A stretch of DNA of 6,952 nt from Spirochaetota bacterium (GTDB lineage Bacteria; Spirochaetota; Leptospiria; Turneriellales; Turneriellaceae), in contig JAKQXK010000536.1 in the NCBI GenBank assembly GCA_029561505.1, positions 1 to 6,952 on the forward strand. The letters run 5' to 3'. The translations under genes and the position numbers were made by a program. Numbering within the stretch: position 1 is the stretch's first letter; each line of letters begins with the position of its first letter. The notes beneath the pieces are model-generated. The model was not told the DNA's origin. It made no database searches and was given only the letters and a program-made list of their open reading frames with translations. Shown piece by piece: positions 5,398-6,952 of the stretch.

Positions 5398-5964
5398 ATG
5401 CTGGGCACGCGACATAAACGCTATCTGAAACCGCTCGCCATTACCGTGCTCGTTCTGCTGGCGGTCGGCGGCGCCGTGCTCTTGCGCGAATATATCTTGT
5501 TGCGTAAGCTGGCCGAAAGTTTCGCGCTGCCCAATGGCGGCAATGCGCCTGCGGGCGGTGCGCGCGCCGATGAAAAGCCCGGCGCACAGGCTACACAGGC
5601 GCCAGCGCTCGTGCTGCAGGTAAAACGCTCGGCGTCAGGCGATCGCGTCGATGCGCGCGTCGCTTTCAAAACTTTCAAGCGCCTGGTCGAAGCGAACCCC
5701 AGGCTGGTGCATACGTGGGGCCGAATCGGCTGGAAAGTACTCGGCGACGTACCAGCGCTTTGCCTGCGCAGCGTCGCCCCTGAAACCGCCTTCACGAAGC
5801 TCGGCGTACAGAGCGGCGACTGCGTCACGCACATCGATGGCGAAACGGTTAACCAGCCTCTACGCAACCTGGGCATCTGGGTGACGCTCGGCTCGCGCCA
5901 GCGCCTCACCATCGACACGCTACGACATGGCCGGCGCATTAGCTATCACCTGAGCTCAAACTGA
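5398..5964 (+). CDS. GspC-like inner-membrane PDZ protein
   Basis: A 188-residue protein. Layout: basic cytosolic N-terminus (1-11); one membrane helix at about 12-29; Ala/Gly/Pro-rich linker (about 43-70); then a C-terminal domain (about 84-186) that reads like the last part of type II secretion protein C. That domain has a helix FKTFKRLVEANPRLV, then LRSVAPETAFTKLGVQSGDCVTHIDGETV (123-151), the core of a PDZ fold, and a final LTIDTLRHGRRISYHL strand pair. GspC proteins are usually longer and carry a homology region between linker and PDZ that docks on the secretin; I see no room for it here. The PDZ region should face the periplasm and bind a partner or substrate. No other secretion genes are visible. 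It heads a plus-strand unit in which the signal peptidase gene starts 2 bases after its stop. Domain call is good; membership in a secretion system is unproven. Confidence 0.7.
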   Translation: MLGTRHKRYLKPLAITVLVLLAVGGAVLLREYILLRKLAESFALPNGGNAPAGGARADEKPGAQATQAPALVLQVKRSASGDRVDARVAFKTFKRLVEANPRLVHTWGRIGWKVLGDVPALCLRSVAPETAFTKLGVQSGDCVTHIDGETVNQPLRNLGIWVTLGSRQRLTIDTLRHGRRISYHLSSN

Positions 5965-5966
5965 CG

Positions 5967-6518
5967 ATGCTGAGCCGCCGTTTTGTGTTCGTCGTTTGTC
6001 TTTCGCTTTTGGGCGCATGGTTGCTTGCGCGCACGCTCAAAGATTCGCTGTTCGACCTCGCACGCGTGACCAACGAGTCGATGCTGCCCTATCTGCAACC
6101 GGGACAGCGCGTACTTCTGAGCCGGCTTGCGCCTTGTTTGCATGCTCCTTTTACGTTGACGAGTTTCTGGTGCAGGCCGTGCGAAGCGGGCAAGGCTTAT
6201 GTCTTTAGACATCCTCATAAGGCGAATGTGCGGCTGATCAAGTTTGCCGCTCCGTTTAGCCCGAATACGGGTACGCTGAGAAGAGACATAATGTGGTTTA
6301 CAGATGGTAATCACACTTTGGTTGCAACGAGCGACCCCGCGGTAACGCCTGATTTAAAGATGACGGAGCAAAATGCGTGTTTTTTTGTCGGCAGCAACGC
6401 CGACGTATCGGTCGATTCGCGCCAGTTTGGCCCTGTGCCGCTTGAGCTCGTGTATGGCAAGGTGCTCTACCCTGCGCTGCAGGCTGATCGCTTGCCAGGC
6501 GCCCCACAATCACCATGA
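5967..6518 (+). CDS. Type I signal peptidase (S26 family), LepB-like
   Basis: A short signal peptidase of 183 residues. One N-terminal membrane helix (about 6-22) anchors it, with the catalytic domain outside. NESMLPYLQPGQRVL (36-50) is the serine box, with nucleophile S38. VRLIKFAAPFSPNTG (88-102) matches the lysine box YIKRVVGLPGD only loosely; K92 is the probable general base, and the Arg that usually follows is Phe. The last conserved box is clear: FFVGSNADVSVDSRQFGPV (139-157), with D150, S151 and R152. It would remove signal peptides from secreted preproteins at the inner membrane. Odd points are C57 and a C69-x-x-C72 pair just before the FRHP strand. The gene starts 2 bases after the PDZ gene and overlaps the next by ATGA, so all three are likely translated in a coupled way. 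The enzyme class is well supported; which substrates it serves is not known. Confidence 0.85.
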   Translation: MLSRRFVFVVCLSLLGAWLLARTLKDSLFDLARVTNESMLPYLQPGQRVLLSRLAPCLHAPFTLTSFWCRPCEAGKAYVFRHPHKANVRLIKFAAPFSPNTGTLRRDIMWFTDGNHTLVATSDPAVTPDLKMTEQNACFFVGSNADVSVDSRQFGPVPLELVYGKVLYPALQADRLPGAPQSP

Positions 6519-6952
6519 TCGACGGCAAGCAACAACGCTCGCAATCTGCATTCGCGCTGCGCTACAAGGTGGCGTTGCTGGCGTTTTTGTTGTTTTTCGG
6601 AGTGCTTGCCTTTCGGGCAATTGAACTCGCGATTGCTTCACCGTTGCCCAAATCGGTGCTCGAACAGGCGCAGAAGGTGCGGCGCGGAGTCATATTTGAT
6701 TCGCGCGGCCACGAACTCGCGATCTCACGCGATACGGTTTCTGTCGGCATAAAGCCGCTCGAGGCACGTCTGCAGCTTGAGGGAATCGACATCGTCGCGC
6801 GCGTGACGGGCACCCCAAAAGCCGAACTCGTGCAAAAGATTAAGACGAGCGATAAGTTCTTTTATCTTAAACGCAAGATGCCGCTCGAAGAAGCGGCTCC
6901 GCTCAGAAAACTCGATCTTGCGGGTCTCGTGCTGCAGAACGAACCCGACCGC
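6515..6952 (+). CDS. ftsI: FtsI-type penicillin-binding protein, N-terminal part (3' end outside window)
   Basis: 146 codons are open to the window edge. Short cytosolic N-terminus (1-17), one membrane helix (about 18-36), then the start of the class B PBP dimerisation domain: RRGVIFDSRGHELAIS (56-71), the usual RGxIxDRxGxxLA motif with a Ser in place of the first Arg of DRNG, followed by SVGIKP. FFYLKRKMP and LAGLVLQNEPDR near the window edge match the segment before the RxYP motif of FtsI proteins. The transpeptidase domain with its active-site Ser lies beyond the window. The full protein would cross-link septal peptidoglycan in the periplasm. The start ATG 6515 overlaps the signal peptidase stop (ATGA), which fixes the start choice. 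FtsI rather than the elongation PBP2 is favoured by these motifs, but a paralogue cannot be excluded. Confidence 0.8.
   Translation, partial: MIDGKQQRSQSAFALRYKVALLAFLLFFGVLAFRAIELAIASPLPKSVLEQAQKVRRGVIFDSRGHELAISRDTVSVGIKPLEARLQLEGIDIVARVTGTPKAELVQKIKTSDKFFYLKRKMPLEEAAPLRKLDLAGLVLQNEPDR

Noticed and set aside
5421..5939. 172-residue open frame on the minus strand under the PDZ gene
   Set aside because: It is Arg/Ser/Pro-rich without motifs, as expected from the complement of GC-rich coding sequence; the plus-strand frame has a clear membrane helix and PDZ core.
1..6952. CRISPR array, insertion sequence, prophage, toxin-antitoxin or defence system
   Set aside because: No spaced direct repeats, transposase, integrase or toxin-like pairs were seen; all large frames have ordinary metabolic or envelope assignments.

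Overview
The window looks like chromosomal DNA of a Gram-negative bacterium with moderate GC content (a little over 50% by eye). An outer-membrane beta-barrel protein ending in Phe, a lipobox lipoprotein and a GspC-like inner-membrane PDZ protein all point to a double-membrane cell. Composition and gene style would fit a moderate-GC leptospire-type spirochaete such as Turneriella or Leptonema. That taxonomic guess is inference; no RNA gene or marker in the window settles it. I see no insertion sequence, phage gene, CRISPR array, tRNA or rRNA.

The genes lie in five blocks that alternate in strand. (1) Plus strand, 1-710: the C-terminal part of a family-2-like glycosyltransferase. (2) Minus strand, 2297 down to 719: a DUF1304-type four-helix membrane protein, a perfect 13-bp hairpin, then a STAS-like protein with a poly-Asp/Glu tail, followed 14 bases later by a HAD phosphatase of the phosphoglycolate phosphatase type. 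(3) Plus strand, 2388-3389: a 60-residue exported Lys/Ala/Glu-rich protein, then a class III (CobB/SIRT5-like) sirtuin. (4) Minus strand, 5358 down to 3394: a small four-Cys lipoprotein, a class I/II PLP aminotransferase and an outer-membrane beta-barrel protein. (5) Plus strand, 5398-6952: a GspC-like PDZ protein, a type I signal peptidase and the N-terminal third or so of an FtsI-type penicillin-binding protein, tightly coupled (2-base gap, then a 4-base ATGA overlap).

Genes are packed closely. The convergent ends are 8 bases (711-718) and 4 bases (3390-3393) apart, and the divergent starts at 5358/5398 leave only 39 bases. No stretch over 300 bases lacks a gene.

The strongest oddity is the sirtuin. 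Its open frame runs directly on from the TAG of the small exported protein and carries the whole NAD-binding N-terminus, but has no ATG, GTG or TTG before the ATG at 2751, which lies inside the domain. It must therefore start at a non-standard codon (CTG 2616 has a well-spaced GAGG; ATT 2604 is the alternative), be reached by stop-codon readthrough, be mis-sequenced, or be dead. The second notable arrangement is the GspC-like PDZ / signal peptidase / FtsI operon, which joins envelope export and division functions. I find no clear undescribed defence or mobile system; most of the window is ordinary housekeeping and envelope genes.
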